Numbered from the stretch's first letter, positions 40,583-53,020 are shown. The stretch: 64,000 bases of DNA from Gonocerus acuteangulatus (GCA_946811695.1 OX328123.1:156201773-156265772); one strand, 5' to 3'. Made by a program: numbers and translations. Notes: a model not told the origin generated them from the letters alone.

Positions 40583-40737
40583 GAAAGTGGATGGCTACAA
40601 GGAGGAACATCGACTTGCCAGTCAGAATATTGGAGAATACCTAAGCAACCCAATCAATGCATACCTGTTAGTTAAGAGATTGACCACAGATTGGAAAGCC
40701 ACCGAGAAGCTCATGAATTTGGAAGATACCTGCAAAG
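40583..40737 (+). CDS. P4HA: P4HA exon 2
   Basis: Acceptor TTTGTCTTGTCGCAG; the exon completes the split Arg codon and reads KVDGYKEEHRLASQNIGEYL, SNPINAYLLVKRLTTDWKAT and EKLMNLEDTCK, ending in phase 1 before GTAATC. NPINAYLLVKRLTTDW is the strongest family signature in the N-terminal half. The frame only joins exon 1 if exon 1 ends at AAAAG (17740). Confidence 0.93.
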
Positions 40738-40869
40738 GTAATCAGGATTTTTTATTTTTATTTATTACAACGGTTTTTATTTATTATTGCTTTGGCTATA
40801 AGGGTTTTACATATGATAGAATTTTACATAGATAGATGAGGATGTACTATACAATGTAAATTTAGGATA

Positions 40870-41460
40870 TTACACAGGGTGTTTTAGGGTTAAGTGGCCA
40901 AATATTCTTTGTTGTATGTTTAAATATTCTTTGAAATATGGCCGGATTGTTGAATCTTTAACAAAATTATAAGGGTCCCCCCTTAGCGAAATTTAAAATA
41001 CATTTGTTTTTTTAATTTTTTTAATATTCCCAAAATTTGAATTTAGGGGTTTTTCAATGTGCTAAAAACGAATCTGACATCTATTTTTGAATAAAAAATT
41101 GTTTTACATACTCGACTCTATAGAAGTCATTATTCGGTCAATATATTCCAAACCTACATTTAAAGTTATCCATTATAAAAAAAAATGTTGATTTAAAAAC
41201 GGATATCAGATTCGTTTTTAGCACATTGAAAAGCCCCTTAACTCAAATTTTGGAAATATTACAAAAACAAAAAAAAAGTATGTTAAATTTCGCTAAGGGG
41301 GACCCTTAAAATGTTGTCACAGATTCATTAATCCGGCCATATTTCAAATAATATTAACCCGATTTAAACCAAACTTTGTTGGTCAATAACGGACCTAATA
41401 TGACACATTTCCCTCCAATTGGGGCGTTTCTTCGTGTTCTGGGATTGACGTTATATGCAA
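40870..41460. mobile_element. Palindromic element in intron 2
   Basis: Inverted arms of roughly 180 bp (about 40918-41100 and 41190-41350) share AAATATGGCCGGATT, TTAGCGAAATTTAA and CAATGTGCTAAAAACGAATC with their complements. The left side starts near ACACAGGGTGTTTTAGGG. No coding frame. Confidence 0.65.
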
Positions 41461-41581
41461 AAACGTTTACATTTTATGTTTATTTTAAAACCCATTTTTG
41501 GCAAGTACCTTTTGAAATAATACGATAGTCATTTATATGGTTAGAAAAAGGAGTCTTTCTTCTTTTGAAAGATTTCAATGA

Positions 41582-42175
41582 CTGTGATGTATGCAGCGTT
41601 ATTTGTGGAGTTCTCGATTTCGTAGAAGGTAGAAAAATAATGTCTCTCCACTGTTTTTCAATGACGTAAAAATCGGATTATCTCAAGGGGAGATATTGAA
41701 TTTCAAAACGTCACGTTACTTTTTCGCTTACAAATTTTTAGTCTCTTCCAGACTGGGAAAAATCATTATTTTTTGTTTTCAATGATATTCACTACATAAG
41801 GGTTTCTCGGGGTGCTGTTTTTAAATCTGCTATTATTTTTGGTGTAAACAAATGTATAATACTAGTTTACTTGAAAACGTAAGCATATTTTTGAATTTAT
41901 TTGACGAAATATAAATTATTGTTTAACGATTATATTTTTCCTTTAATCTACTCTATAAAACAAATGAATTGGTGAAAAAATCATGTCGATATCATTTTCT
42001 AAACTCGATATAAAAAATAAAGCAATTTCAACCTATTTTATTTTATTTCTCGGCTCCTAAGGCGCATTGGACGGAACGCTCGGACACGTGTCGACTATTT
42101 TTCGATGTAGGATCACCAGAAAAAAATGGTCAAGATCGGTGACCCCATCGCTGTATACTCCCCTTGTTAGTGGAA
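41582..42175. mobile_element. Foldback fragment joined to the right half of family E
   Basis: 41582-41661 matches the left end of the 278-bp foldback element at 25925 (GTATGCAGCGTTATTTGTGG). From 41662 it continues with the family E centre (ATCGGATTATCTCAAGGGGA) and right arm, ending GTATACTCCCCTTGTTAG, the complement of the start of 29465-29955. Confidence 0.65.
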
Positions 42176-42184
42176 TATGTTCAT

Positions 42185-42780
42185 TATTGAGAAATTCAAT
42201 AAATATGCCCGCATTGAGTCAAGACGGCAAGAAAGGTGGGCCTATTAAAATATTGTCACCGAAACTGGTGCTGAAAATGATGGTCACACATTGCATCTAG
42301 ATTTTCCTGCGACCAGAGGTGATTATTTCTCTGATTGGTGATACCTCTTCTTGTGGAGGTAGCTTCTTCTGCCCAGAGAATGTTTCCTGAAAACTGTGGA
42401 TTATTAACTAGATTTAAGTATCAATCTGAAAAATGTCTACTTTGCCAAAAATTCTGGTCAAGCTCTTCGTACACTGTCAGATGGATTATCATCAAAATAT
42501 TGTAACATGATCGCACCCTTTTCTTTATTTAGTAAATTGGCAAAAATACCATCAGCACCTGGTATTATAGCAAATGTACCAGTTTCTCTAAGACGTTGAA
42601 ACTTCGTATATTTAGAAATCGCCTGGGATATTCACAACAGGTAGCATTAGCATTACCATTGCAAAAACCGTAAACAAACACCATATCGGCATATTCACCA
42701 TTAGTAGAAATTGAAGGCATAATGCTGAGTACTCTGTGAAAGCCTCTTGCAAACTGATAAATGTTATTGACAGTTCCCAA
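42185..42780 (-). pseudogene. Tc1/IS630-like transposase remnant
   Basis: The minus strand from 42720 reads NGEYADMVFVYGFCNGNANA and EYPRRFLNIRSF, then QRLRETGTFAI, QYFDDNPSDSVRRA, and finally NILWAEEATSTRRGITNQRN and NHLWSQENLDA, which corresponds to the region around a DDE catalytic residue. Several stops and frameshifts are present. It covers more of the protein than the other three copies of this motif. Confidence 0.7.
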
Positions 42781-42819
42781 TTCTAATTACAAATAGTATT
42801 AATCCTTACGTTGCCAATA

Positions 42820-43483
42820 CAGGGTGTCTACTACTTTTGTGAAAGCCAATTTCATGACTTTAAATGCAAATTTCACGCCCATTAAAACGAAAATAATTTC
42901 ACTTGAAATTGAAAAAGCCTTAACTTTAAGTACAAAATTAATTGTAACTTTACAGGGATTACCGTGAAATCTATAAAATTACAATTTGAAACTGTATAAA
43001 ATATGTTAAAGAGGATAGTTACATTAATTACAAAAGTGAAGATAATAATAAATAATAATTTTAGAATGATTACTGAATTAGAAGCCCCAAAAAGTTCGAA
43101 CAATGGTAGTAGAATTCTAAATTTCTAAACATATCACTAACTAAATATTTCTAGTCAATGAACATAATTTATTAAATTAAGGTGTACACAATTTCAATAT
43201 TAACGTCTCAATATGAATAAAGAGAAATAAAAATATATACGTAAATAATGGATAATAAATGTGTAAATGGAACAACAAAGGAATCTAACAGAGGAGAGGA
43301 TGGGAGGGGGCCAGATAAAATTGAGTCACCGTACGACAATTACGAATGCCCAGAAGTCCTCAGATTATGTTAGACTCCAGTAAAACTGAAATATCGTGAC
43401 ATGGATTCAACATTCATGACTTTTTCGTGCCCCATTTTCAACTTCGTGACATTTTCATGATTTTCGTGCATTAGACGCCCTGC
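42820..43483. mobile_element. MITE-like element with CAGGGTGTCTA ends
   Basis: Left end CAGGGTGTCTACTAC and right end GTGCATTAGACGCCCTG are imperfect complements. Next to them AATTTCATGACTTTAAATG and the TGACTTTTTCGTGCC text form short imperfect inverted repeats. The interior is AT-rich and non-coding. Confidence 0.5.
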
Positions 43484-43800
43484 AATAGTTTTTATATTAG
43501 CGGACATACCTTCACATTGGACACCATTTAATATGAATCCTAATGTTTACTAATTTAATGTGTTTAATTAAGAAAGCAGTTAGAACAAATAAATAGGATT
43601 TATTTATTTAGTATAACGTAAATAATTCATAACAATGAAAATCTTTAGCTGTGAATATTTCCTAAACAAAGCGTTTGCGAACATACCTTCAGAGGAAACA
43701 TTTTTCTTGTTTTAAGGTCCTTAGTTCATATTTTCAGTTTGGCGGGTTAACCCTGAAACCACCTTGATTTACGATGTTAACAATTCTTAGGAAGCAGTTT

Positions 43801-44140
43801 AAAAAAAAAAAAAGTCCGACTCGCAGGAACTGCGTCATCTTAGCGCAGTTCCGTTCATATCTCTAGTGCTATTAGTAAAGGAATAGTAGCAGTTATTGGT
43901 GGGGTTGGATCGTTCGTGAAAAATATAAAATAAAATCACGAAGAGAAAATAGATTTAAGGCGCCACAACAGGAAACTAACAGTATCATGGCGACTGAATT
44001 CATCGTTTCCGAATACCCAAACTTAAAATTCGTTCGGAAAAGTAGGTGTTTCAATGATTCTCGAAAACAGTTACAGATATCGCTTTAAAAATAGTTTCAT
44101 TCGTTTTTCTATGTTTAGAAACCTATAATACGACCACCCA
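43801..44140 (+). mobile_element. Family H 5' part
   Basis: An A run is followed by GTCCGACTCGCAGGAACTGC and AGCGCAGTTCC (5' terminus and subterminal repeat), then body text shared with the 55.8-kb copy (TAACAGTATCATGG, CGAAAACAGTTACAGATATC, TTTCATTCGTTTTTCTATG). The TA core and 3' end are missing; a minisatellite begins about 90 bp later. Confidence 0.65.
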
Positions 44141-44231
44141 TTAAGTTAAGGGTGGTAGTAGAGAATCAAAGAAAGGGCGGTGTCGTAAAGTCTGGTCTCA
44201 TAAAGTTTTGTGTTAATGGAAGGGAGGCAGG

Positions 44232-45106
44232 TATGAAGGGATATATTGCAGGTGGTATAGGGGATTAGGATAAAGGGATATATTGCAGGCGGTATAGGGG
44301 ATTAGGATGAAGGGCTATATTGCAGGCGGTATAGGGGATTAGGATGAAGGGATATATTGCAGGCGGTATAGGGGATTAGGATGAAGGGATATATTGCAGG
44401 CGGTATAGGGGATTAGGATGAAGGGATATATTGCAGGCGGTATAGGGGATTAGGATGAAGGGATATATTGCAGGCGGTATAGGGGATTAGGATGAAGGGA
44501 TATATTGCAGGCGGTATAGGGGATTAGGATGAAGGGATATATTGCAGGCGGTATAGGGGATTAGGATGAAGGGATATATTGCAGGCGGTATAGGGGATTA
44601 GGATGAAGGGATATATTGCAGGCGGTATAGGGGATTAGGATGAAGGGATATATTGCAGGCGGTATAGGGGATTAGGATGAAGGGATATATTGCAGGCGGT
44701 ATAGGGGATTAGGATGAAGGGATATATTGCAGGCGGTATAGGGGATTAGGATGAAGGGATATATTGCAGGCGGTATAGGGGATTAGGATGAAGGGATATA
44801 TTGCAGGCGGTATAGGGGATTAGGATGAAGGGATATATTGCAGGCGGTATAGGGGATTAGGATGAAGGGATATATTGCAGGCGGTATAGGGGATTAGGAT
44901 GAAGGGATATATTGCAGGCGGTATAGGGGATTAGGATGAAGGGATATATTGCAGGCGGTATAGGGGATTAGGATGAAGGGATATATTGCAGGCGGTATAG
45001 GGGATTAGGATGAAGGGATATATTGCAGGCGGTATAGGGGATTAGGATGAAGGGATATATTGCAGGCGGTATAGGGGATTAGGATGAAGGGATATATTGC
45101 AGGCGG
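44232..45106 (+). repeat. 37-bp minisatellite, about 24 units
   Basis: The unit is 37 bp, GGATGAAGGGATATATTGCA plus GGCGGTATAGGGGATTA. The first three units carry point changes (TAAAGGG, GGGCTATAT); the following twenty or so are identical as far as I can read. The period is not a multiple of three and the array is in intron 2. There are no spacers, so it is not a CRISPR array. Confidence 0.95.
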
Positions 45107-45649
45107 TAAAGAGTTTTAGGAAGAAGTTTTTAATAAATGGAAAATGTTGAAGTAGGTATAGGAGATGGCTTCTTTATCAATTTTTCTCATTTACTGGGTT
45201 GTTTTCCAGGTTGATAAATATTGATTCGGAGAGGAGGCGTTTATCAACGCCTCAAAAATTAAAATAAAGTATTTCCTTTTTTTCAAAATTTCATTAAAAA
45301 TAGTTCATTTCTGTGCCAGCGAACTGAGAGAGCAAACTTACATACAACAATTAATGTTAACCACTGTTCTTTTCATGATCTGTGGGTTCTGAAATGTGAA
45401 ATTTTCTATTTGGTCCTTCTAGACTTAAATCTTGTAAGAGGATTTTCTACCTTCAGGGTGAGGGACATATTAGACCCATTTTATTGTTAACAAGCGTGAT
45501 CGTCTTTCAGATTTTTTTCCCCAAGGGTATTTAAATTTGCTTAGCTAAAAATGTTAAAAAGGATTTATGAATATAATATAATGTTTCCAGTAATAATAGT
45601 AGGACCTTGGGGAGATTAGAGAAATTTATGCTAAAATGGAGTAATTCCT
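45107..45649. other. Unassigned intron 2 sequence
   Basis: No recognised repeat or gene; AT-rich. Confidence 0.45.
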
Positions 45650-46385
45650 GCTTAAGATACTGTCAGTTTCCTGTTGTGGCACCTAAGACTTGCTTCGCTT
45701 TGAGATTTCATTTTAAATTGACAACTCAACCCTCAACTAACGACATTACAATTTGCACGGACTCACTGAGTTATTTACTTTCCATGGGAAACATATACAG
45801 CACTAATCCTCTCATCATCAAAATTCTAACTACATTATTTCAACTACAAAGACAACACAAACATGTCACGATGTTCTGGCTACCTGGTCACGTTGTTATA
45901 CCACAAAGTACATCAGTAGACATACAAGCAAATCAGTAACACAGAGATCATCAACAGACGTAGAAACCATAACTTCATTAGATTTATGTTCCATGGCACA
46001 ATATATCATACTAGAGGAGTGGCAAAAAGAATGGACTAAATCTGAAAACAAGTTAAGACAGTAAAAACACGACAAGAGCCTAGTTGAACGAAAACCTCAC
46101 AAGACGGAAATAAGTAGTATTAACCAGGCTTAGAATGGGACACTGCTTACTGACTCATGGATATCTCATACAAAAAAAACAGACAGATCGAGGTGCAGAC
46201 ATTGTAACGAGGATCTTACAGTGACACACATACTGACAGACTGTAGACTGAGAGACAACTTGCAAATACCACACGACTTATCTTATTACTCATTATTTTG
46301 TCTAATTTTTTTTATATTGTTGATTATTTATTTTTTCGGACTGGGACTGACTTTTAGGGTTCAAAAACTGTAAAAGAGACCATCG
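45650..46385 (+). pseudogene. RNase H-bearing LINE relic
   Basis: The plus strand reads NDITICTDSLSYLLSMGNIY, FWLPGHVVIPQST, then after breaks EEWQKEWTKSENKLRQ, RLRMGHCLLTHGYLIQ and CRHCNEDLTVTHILTDC. The order (RNase H second Asp, PGH, WQxEW, RLRxGHxxLTHxYL, Cys-Cys-His-Cys finger) matches the LINE at 20306-22085 and the fragment at 63790-64000. Several frameshifts. The start (45655-45715) overlaps a small repeat seen inverted at 16690-16760. Confidence 0.78.
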
Positions 46386-46792
46386 CCAAAGTTGCGGGAC
46401 TCAAATAAATAAATCATGTGATCACATTTTTAACAAAATATTAAAGCAGGACATTAAGTGATTCTATTATAAGCGTTACAAAGAACACTAGATATAAGAA
46501 TGGAAAGCTCCTGCGAGTCTTACTTTTAGTTTTTTTCCTCAATTGATTCTACACAGCTTACTACTCTCAGCTAATTGAGGTAACCTCAGTTTTGACTTGG
46601 GCATTGTAGATGAAGTTTTGCGTTTGTACAAGTAGACTTTATTAGGGGTGTAATGAGATTCTCAGCTCCTCAACCAGCATATAAAATGTCATTATTAAAT
46701 TTATAAAATTGCGTTGTAAAATTATCATTTTATCAACAACAAAAAATGAATTATTAAGAACCATTAATGTTAGTTACTGATGAAATTTGCAG
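46386..46792. other. End of intron 2
   Basis: A degenerate AGCTCCTGCGAGTC at about 46508 may be a remnant of a family H terminus. Otherwise unassigned sequence leading to the exon 3 acceptor, whose polypyrimidine tract is poor (ACTGATGAAATTTGCAG). Confidence 0.45.
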
Positions 46793-46963
46793 AGGCACTA
46801 AATAACATGACGGAAATTCGAAGATTTATGAAGTCACCTACTGATGAAGATCTGGCCGGGGCTGCAACTGCACTAATCCGCCTTCAAGATACTTACAAGA
46901 TCGAAACATCTTCCCTAGCTAAAGGAGAGCTTAATGGCATTCAATATTCTACCCAGCTTTCTG
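46793..46963 (+). CDS. P4HA: P4HA exon 3
   Basis: Joined in phase 1, it reads EALNNMTEIRRFMKSPTDED, LAGAATALIRLQDTYKIETS and SLAKGELNGIQYSTQLS. PTDEDLAGAATALIRLQDTY is the conserved entry to the peptide-substrate-binding domain, which grips the proline-rich substrate. It ends in phase 1 before GTCAGT. The acceptor is weak in pyrimidines but the frame and phases fit on both sides. Confidence 0.93.
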
Positions 46964-48430
46964 GTCAGTATTTTTTTTTTTTTTTAATGTTGTATCAACA
47001 ATTTGGCCGGGCTATCTTCAGGCTGCTACCCTTTTATAATGCCAACAGCATGTGGTTGGTCACCCATCCGGTTACTGGGAACCAGTGCATTCAACGTAGC
47101 TATGGCCTTGGCTCTGGTCAGTGTTACCTAAAAAAAAAAAAATCTCAACTGTAATTTTACTTACAAAATCAATAATAATTAAGTTGTATGTTATTTTTTA
47201 CTTTGATTGAATAAGAAGTTGACGTTTGCTCTCATAAAATACGATGATGGAGCAAACGTATACCTTTCCCATCTCAACCTTGCCATTGGTTCAGATATTA
47301 AGAAGCAAAAAATATTATTATAATGCAAAGCTTATATTTATTTTATCAATGTTTGATAGAAAAAAGTAATTTCTCATAGAAACTATCTGATGATGACTCT
47401 ATTATTAATTTTAATAAAAATTAATGTTTTAATGCTAGAGGAATCTACTATTTGATTTCACCTTCTACTGGTCAGGAAAGCAGCAGCTGAGTTTCAATGT
47501 GAATTTCTAAAGAAATAAATTAGAGAAACACTCCTCTTTTATTTATTGCTTTTGTTTTTTCTGTCTTGTACCTTCTTTCTGTTCAGTAAGACAAGAAAGT
47601 CGGTGAGAAGTTGCAAATTGAGATAAAGTACCTCAAAATGTATCAATTTAAATTGTTTAATAAAAATTTATGGGATAAAATGTATAACTTTATCTATATT
47701 AATTATAGAACATTACAACAAACAATTATATGTTTGGCGCCTCCAGCCCCTGTAGATGAAGATACCCCACCCCGGTAATAGCAGGATATTGTATTTGCTG
47801 CTGTGCTCAGCTAATGGCTAAGTTTTTCCTCTGTCAACTATTCACAAATTTATAAAATAAAAGTGGGTGAAGTGTTATCCGGTAGTTGCCTTTGGACTTA
47901 GGACAAGAATTTTTTAATGGAAACGGGATACAGGCATTCAATACTCCTCGGAGTTCATGTGCAGTGACATCAGTGATACCCCATATTTGAGAAGTCAATG
48001 AATAATTTATTTTTAGTCAAAACTCCATTTATCAAAATCGTAATATTATAAAACAAGAATTTAATGTATTATAAATGAAGATTATATTTTATTTTTTTAC
48101 TAATGAACACACGTTGTTAAGTCCTGCCCTACTTAACAAATGATGGGCTTGCAGCAATAAGGAGGCAGCTCCATTTTTGGGCATTTTGAGTTTAGAACAT
48201 TATGATGGATTTAAAAATTATCTCTATCTCCAGGTAAAATAAGGAAGTAGCTCTGTTCACTAATTCCATAATTCCTAGCTCGATTGGAGCAGCTCTACTA
48301 TAGAACGTGGCGCAATAAGAAGGTGGCTACAAATCATTATACCTCATACTACCACTCTAAAAAAGGTAGGATGGGGTCCTTATCGACATACTTTCATAAG
48401 TAGGTGGCTATGTTATGATAAGAGATAGAA

Positions 48431-48469
<39 letters not shown>

Positions 48470-49014
48470 GAAACTAAATTTTAAAACGTTTTTGTTTTTT
48501 AATTTGCCAAACATGTGAAAAGAGGAGCTGCTTCCTTATTGCTGCCCTCCCTTCAATTAATACATAACAAGCGAACAATTATTAAGCACTTTCCTTAACC
48601 TTGATACATATTAATCAACAATGAGGCTTTTGATCACTCCAGAAATGCACTGACATGGATGGATGGATGGATGGATTGGGCTTTAGGGCAAACAGCTTTC
48701 AGAGCATCATTGCCCGATCTCATTTATGTCACACTCACGTTTTTATTTTCTCGGAAAACATATACTTATGGTTTACAGTTATTATTTTCTTGCTTTATTT
48801 TTTATTTTTATTTTTTATTTATTTATTTATTTATTTATTTTTTTTTTTTTTTTTTTTTTATTTTTTTATTTTTTTTACTAGTATAGAAACTTCTATTTGA
48901 ATGAATCGTATTTCTTTAGATATTCGCACTGACATGTAATCCCCCCTCTATTGAGTTTCTCAGTTTTAAGTTGTACGTTAAGTGTAATATTATTATATAC
49001 ATTTTTTTTTTCAG
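46964..49014. other. Intron 3
   Basis: Contains the 5S-like piece at 47041-47081, a short (TA)n run at 48435-48468, a GATG run at 48655-48675 and a long T-rich tract with ATTT repeats at 48785-48880. No gene. The acceptor tract before 49015 is a clear T run ending in CAG. Confidence 0.6.
47041..47081 (-). pseudogene. Diverged 5S rRNA-like fragment
   Basis: GCCAACAGCATGTGGTTGGT with CACCCATCCGGTTACTG parallels the segment at 7530-7579, but the right half departs. The match to 5S is weak by itself; the pairing with 7530-7579 makes a shared 5S-derived repeat plausible. Confidence 0.3.
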
Positions 49015-49182
49015 CTAGTGACTGCTTTGAACTTGGTCGTCAATCTTATAACAACCAGGATTTTTATCATACAGTACTATGGATGTCAGAAGCACTTACC
49101 AGGCATGAGACGGAATCAAACAAAACCGAAACGGCACGATGGGAAATCCTTGAATACTTGGCTTATTCAACTTATATGGAAG
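49015..49182 (+). CDS. P4HA: P4HA exon 4
   Basis: It reads ASDCFELGRQSYNNQDFYHT, VLWMSEALTRHETESNKTET and ARWEILEYLAYSTYMEG. DCFELGRQSYNxxDFYHTxLWM is the TPR-like core of the peptide-substrate-binding domain. Both edges are in phase 1 with standard AG and GT. Confidence 0.94.
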
Positions 49183-49964
49183 GTAGATGAAGCTTTTATC
49201 ATTAACCGATGAATAGCCAGCAGAAAATGATTAAACTGAAGAAATAGTTCACTTGTATTTTAAATTTATCAATGGTTAGGTTTTATACTTAAGCGTGTTT
49301 CATTTATTTTTATTTGGAGGAAATCTGCTTATGAAGTCGAAGCTTAAGACTTGATTTGTAAGCCCTGATGGGAAATGCTGATGTTTCATAACCCCAGTAG
49401 TCTTTAAAAAAGGCTTGCTTTATATAAATTCATATATTTATGGAGGTTTTGGGTCACTAATATTTTGATCAAATTAGGCATAAAAATACTGTTGTTTTTT
49501 TTTGGGGGGGGGGCAAAATATGTGCTTAGAAAATCTGAGCACTAACAGTTTTATCTTAATACGTTTCCAAGTATTTTGAAGTGGAGAATCGATTAAAACC
49601 AAAGCACTATATTTAACCATTTTTGACAAAATTGGGAACAAATATTTGTTTTTATTTTGAGCAAGAAAAAACATCACACTGACTCAAAACTTTTTTCATA
49701 TGTCTAACATTCATCAATAGTATTATATAAACATTTTGTTTACGCTTGGAGTAATAGAAGTATTACGGTCATAAGCTCTTTTCGATTTTGTATACATTTT
49801 CTTAGGTCTTGAAAAAAGGTTTCATGATAAATTGACTTAGTTCATCAATCGAATGCCTTATACAGTTCCCACAAAGAAAGTTCAACATACATTTCGATTG
49901 GATCGTCTTAGTCTAAGGGTACGTTCATGGTGAGGATTCATTCTGCGATGCTACTACGATATCT
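49183..49964. other. Start of intron 4, unassigned
   Basis: No recognised repeat. T and G homopolymers near 49494-49513. The last 45 bp (GTTCATGGTGAGGATTC) resemble an arm of the following element. Confidence 0.45.
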
Positions 49965-50997
49965 ACTCCCATGAGCGCTGCCCCGATGTATTCTACATCG
50001 ATGGAGGGTGTTCATGCTGACTCACCATTGCATTGGTTCTTGATGGGAGTAAAGTAACCTTCAACAGTGAATTAGCTTTTGTTTATGAAAAAGCTCTGCT
50101 TATGTTAGTGCGAAAAAATGAACCTTTACAATTAGTTCGCGATGTTCCTGACAAAGAAAAAGGGATTGGTTTCTTACTCGGAAAAATTAATGGAATCCTA
50201 TTAATTTTAGCGAGTTGGATAGACTAGAGTCGCTTAAATTAATATAATTCTATTAATTGCGAGTTGGATTGGCCAGAGTTTTCTTATATCTTCTTGAGCG
50301 AGTGGAGCGTAGCGTAGCGAGCGGAAAGGCATATCATATATTGCTTAATAAATGTAAAAGATCCAAAAAAGAGAGAGAGAAAAGGAATAAAATATGTTTC
50401 TTTACAAATATCGTTGTTTGTTATCCTTCATAACCTGCAAAACAGTCAACTTTAATGCTTAATAACTTTTTTCATAGTTGAGAGAATTGATTTTGATCGT
50501 ATTAACCTTTTTATTAATAAATATTACTTGCCATTATCTAGTATGAATTATAACCGTAGATAACGAGTCAAGTAGTAAAAGATAACCAGCAAAGAACCTG
50601 TAAGCTAATCAGTAAGCTTATCAGCGAGTACGAGTAACTGTTATAAATCACTTAACTAAATAAATACTTCAAAAGTAACTGGATGTGGTCTTCGCAAAAA
50701 GACCCAATTTTATTTCATCTCGACAACGAAATAACCAAAAAAGAATAATCACACAAGATGAAGTAATGAGAGAGGGTAGGTGACCTGCGCACTAGAGTCC
50801 TTTTGAAGGAACCAATCACAGTCAGGCCCACATCGTAGCTTCCCTCCTCACTGCGAGGAGAAAACAAAATATTTGTTCTTCCCCGCGGTCACTGCGGGGG
50901 TGCGAGAATAGCATCGGAAGTAAGGATTCTCACTATGAACACTCCCACCTTAATACATGTGTTTGTTTTACTTCGGGGCAGCGCTCATCAGAATATC
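49965..50997. mobile_element. MITE-like element with GAGCGCTGCCCCGA arms
   Basis: Left arm with ATGAGCGCTGCCCCGATG and GGGTGTTCATGCTGA (49969-50020); right arm in complement with ATGAGCGCTGCCCCGAAG and AGTGTTCATAGTGAGAATCC (50905-50995). Inside, 50205-50330 repeats GCGAGTTGGATTGACTAG-type text shared with 18633 and 35470. No transposase seen. Confidence 0.5.
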
Positions 50998-52238
50998 TCA
51001 GAGCCGGGCCCAGGACCAGATCACGGGCCCCCACATCTCAGAGCCAGAATAAAAGTGCTAGTACTTTGCTATAGGACTTTGGGCATTTAAAAAATTATTT
51101 TCATCTTGAGTTTTGAGCGAAATGAGAATAAAAGCCGACAATCGGTGCAGCAAAGGTCACTTTCCGTACTTGTAGTTTTATTACGACTCCTAATGAAATA
51201 TACTATTCTGGGACTGCACTTGTTTTGGCGTTCATGTACATTAAAAAAAATATAGATCCAATTCCAATAAATATAGGCTACGCTCGTCTATATTTCTAAA
51301 CTCCATTCTTTTTACAAGCTCATAACCTATACACTTTTTTGCAAATAGCGAGGATCGGCCCAGGCCCGGGACAACTGTACCCGGTTGTCCCCCCCCCCCC
51401 ATGTGGCGGCCCTGCTAAGAATACGGCATTCAAGTTTACAGTGTTTTAAACACAATGGAAACCACTATGGTATGCGTGTGTTGTTTTCTTCTAATCTAAC
51501 CTTTCATAACCACGCCAAATATAGGCATAATATGAAAAGGCACTAAGATGACGCAGTTCCTCCGATTTGGACGTTTCTTGTTTCAACGTTAATTTATTGC
51601 AGGAACATGACAATATGAGTGTGTTCAGGTAAAAAAAATAGTATGTATCTTTTGGCAAGCATGGTTGGGCACAAATCAACTAAATGATTGACAAATTGAT
51701 TAAATTTTACACATGCCTAATCAATCATGGGATAAAATAGTATGAGGATTGTTTATGATTTAACTATTTTTATTAGTCACAACACAAGTTAATCATTAGT
51801 CATATATAATATTGATCACTACACACATGTGAAATTAATCATCTGTTAGTCGTCAATCATTATAGTCTGTACTAATAATTCACATGACTAATATTGTAAA
51901 TACTTTTAGAATTAGACTAATATCAACTTGTTTGTTTTATATATATACGTTTGGAGCTAAGGAAGGATTAGAATAAAATATTTTATTTATAGGCATGAAA
52001 GGTTTTGGGAACATTGTATATTTTTCTTAATATCTCGAAAACGGTTGAAAATCTTGGTATGCGAAAGGCTACCATTCGAAAGCTTACTAAATGCTCTACA
52101 AAAAAGATTCTGAAGCAATTTTCGATTAAGCGATGTCAATCGGAGAAATAAGTGCTTAAAACTTCAAATGTGTTTGTTTTCTTCTTTTGAACAGGTTTTT
52201 GTATTTGTTTAAATCACCTTTTAATTCTTTTTTCCTTT
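50998..52238. other. Intron 4: degenerate family H pieces and a TAATCA-rich patch
   Basis: 51542-51580 is a decayed family H 5' terminus (GATGACGCAGTTCCTCCG). 51660-51900 begins GGTTGGGCACAAATCAACTA and is rich in TAATCAT/ATGATTA motifs, like 16860-16915. 51990-52160 shares text with the family H body (TCTCGAAAACGGTTG, TTCGAAAGC, GATGTCAATCGGAGA). No gene. Confidence 0.5.
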
Positions 52239-52359
52239 TTAGCACTTTCCTCCGAAGGAAAGTAGCTATTGAGGTTGCACTCGTGACGGAATTTTTGAAA
52301 AATTTCTTCGAATCTTTATCGATCCTACCAAGTAGATACCAAAAATGACCCCAGTTAAA

Positions 52360-52432
<73 letters not shown>

Positions 52433-53020
52433 TATATGTGTCCGTTATACGATACCAGCCAGAGTTTTTGTTTCTTCCCCAAGAAACTTGGTATGTAGTA
52501 TTCCCCAATCAAATGACTGAACGAGTTCGTTAACCAACAAAATAAGTCAATCCGAAGAGGGGGTTTACTCCGGAGCCAAAGTAGTTATTTGCCAATACCA
52601 GTCGTAATTTTTGTTATATTTCAACAAAACTCGGTATTCGTTCTGGTCAACTAAAGAGAAAAATGTGTTGTAAAAATAAACTAATTCGGTTTATTAGGAG
52701 GGGGGGGGGGTTTACTCCAGACCCAAATTACTTATTTGCTCATACCGGTCGTAATTTCTGCTGTATTGTAACTAATCGCGGTATATCTCTTGGGTATCTA
52801 ATAAGGAAGAAGTGTTGTAAAAATGAACTAAATCGGTCTATCGGAAGGGGGGGATTTACTTTGTACTATGTTTCAATTGAATTGAAACTGGTGTTATTTA
52901 TGTTTTTATTTTATTTATCTATATAGGTTATTTTAAGCAAATTATTCAGGAATGCACTCGACACTACCCAATTCTGAGGAAAGTGCTTAGTTATGCAGCT
53001 CCTGCATGACGGACTTTTTT
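52239..53020 (-). mobile_element. Family A element, short version
   Basis: 3' hairpin end at 52239 (AGCACTTTCCTCCGAAGG), (TA)n at 52364-52428, only two or three of the body blocks, and the 5' terminus (GCAGCTCCTGCATGACGGAC) at about 52996-53015. Length 0.78 kb. Confidence 0.8.

Noticed and set aside
44232..45106. CRISPR-like array
   Set aside because: Repeats are directly adjacent with no unique spacers, in an animal intron. The same applies to 5607-5870 and 20859-21786.
48655..48900. ORFs rich in Phe/Tyr/Leu
   Set aside because: Products of a long T-rich tract within intron 3.
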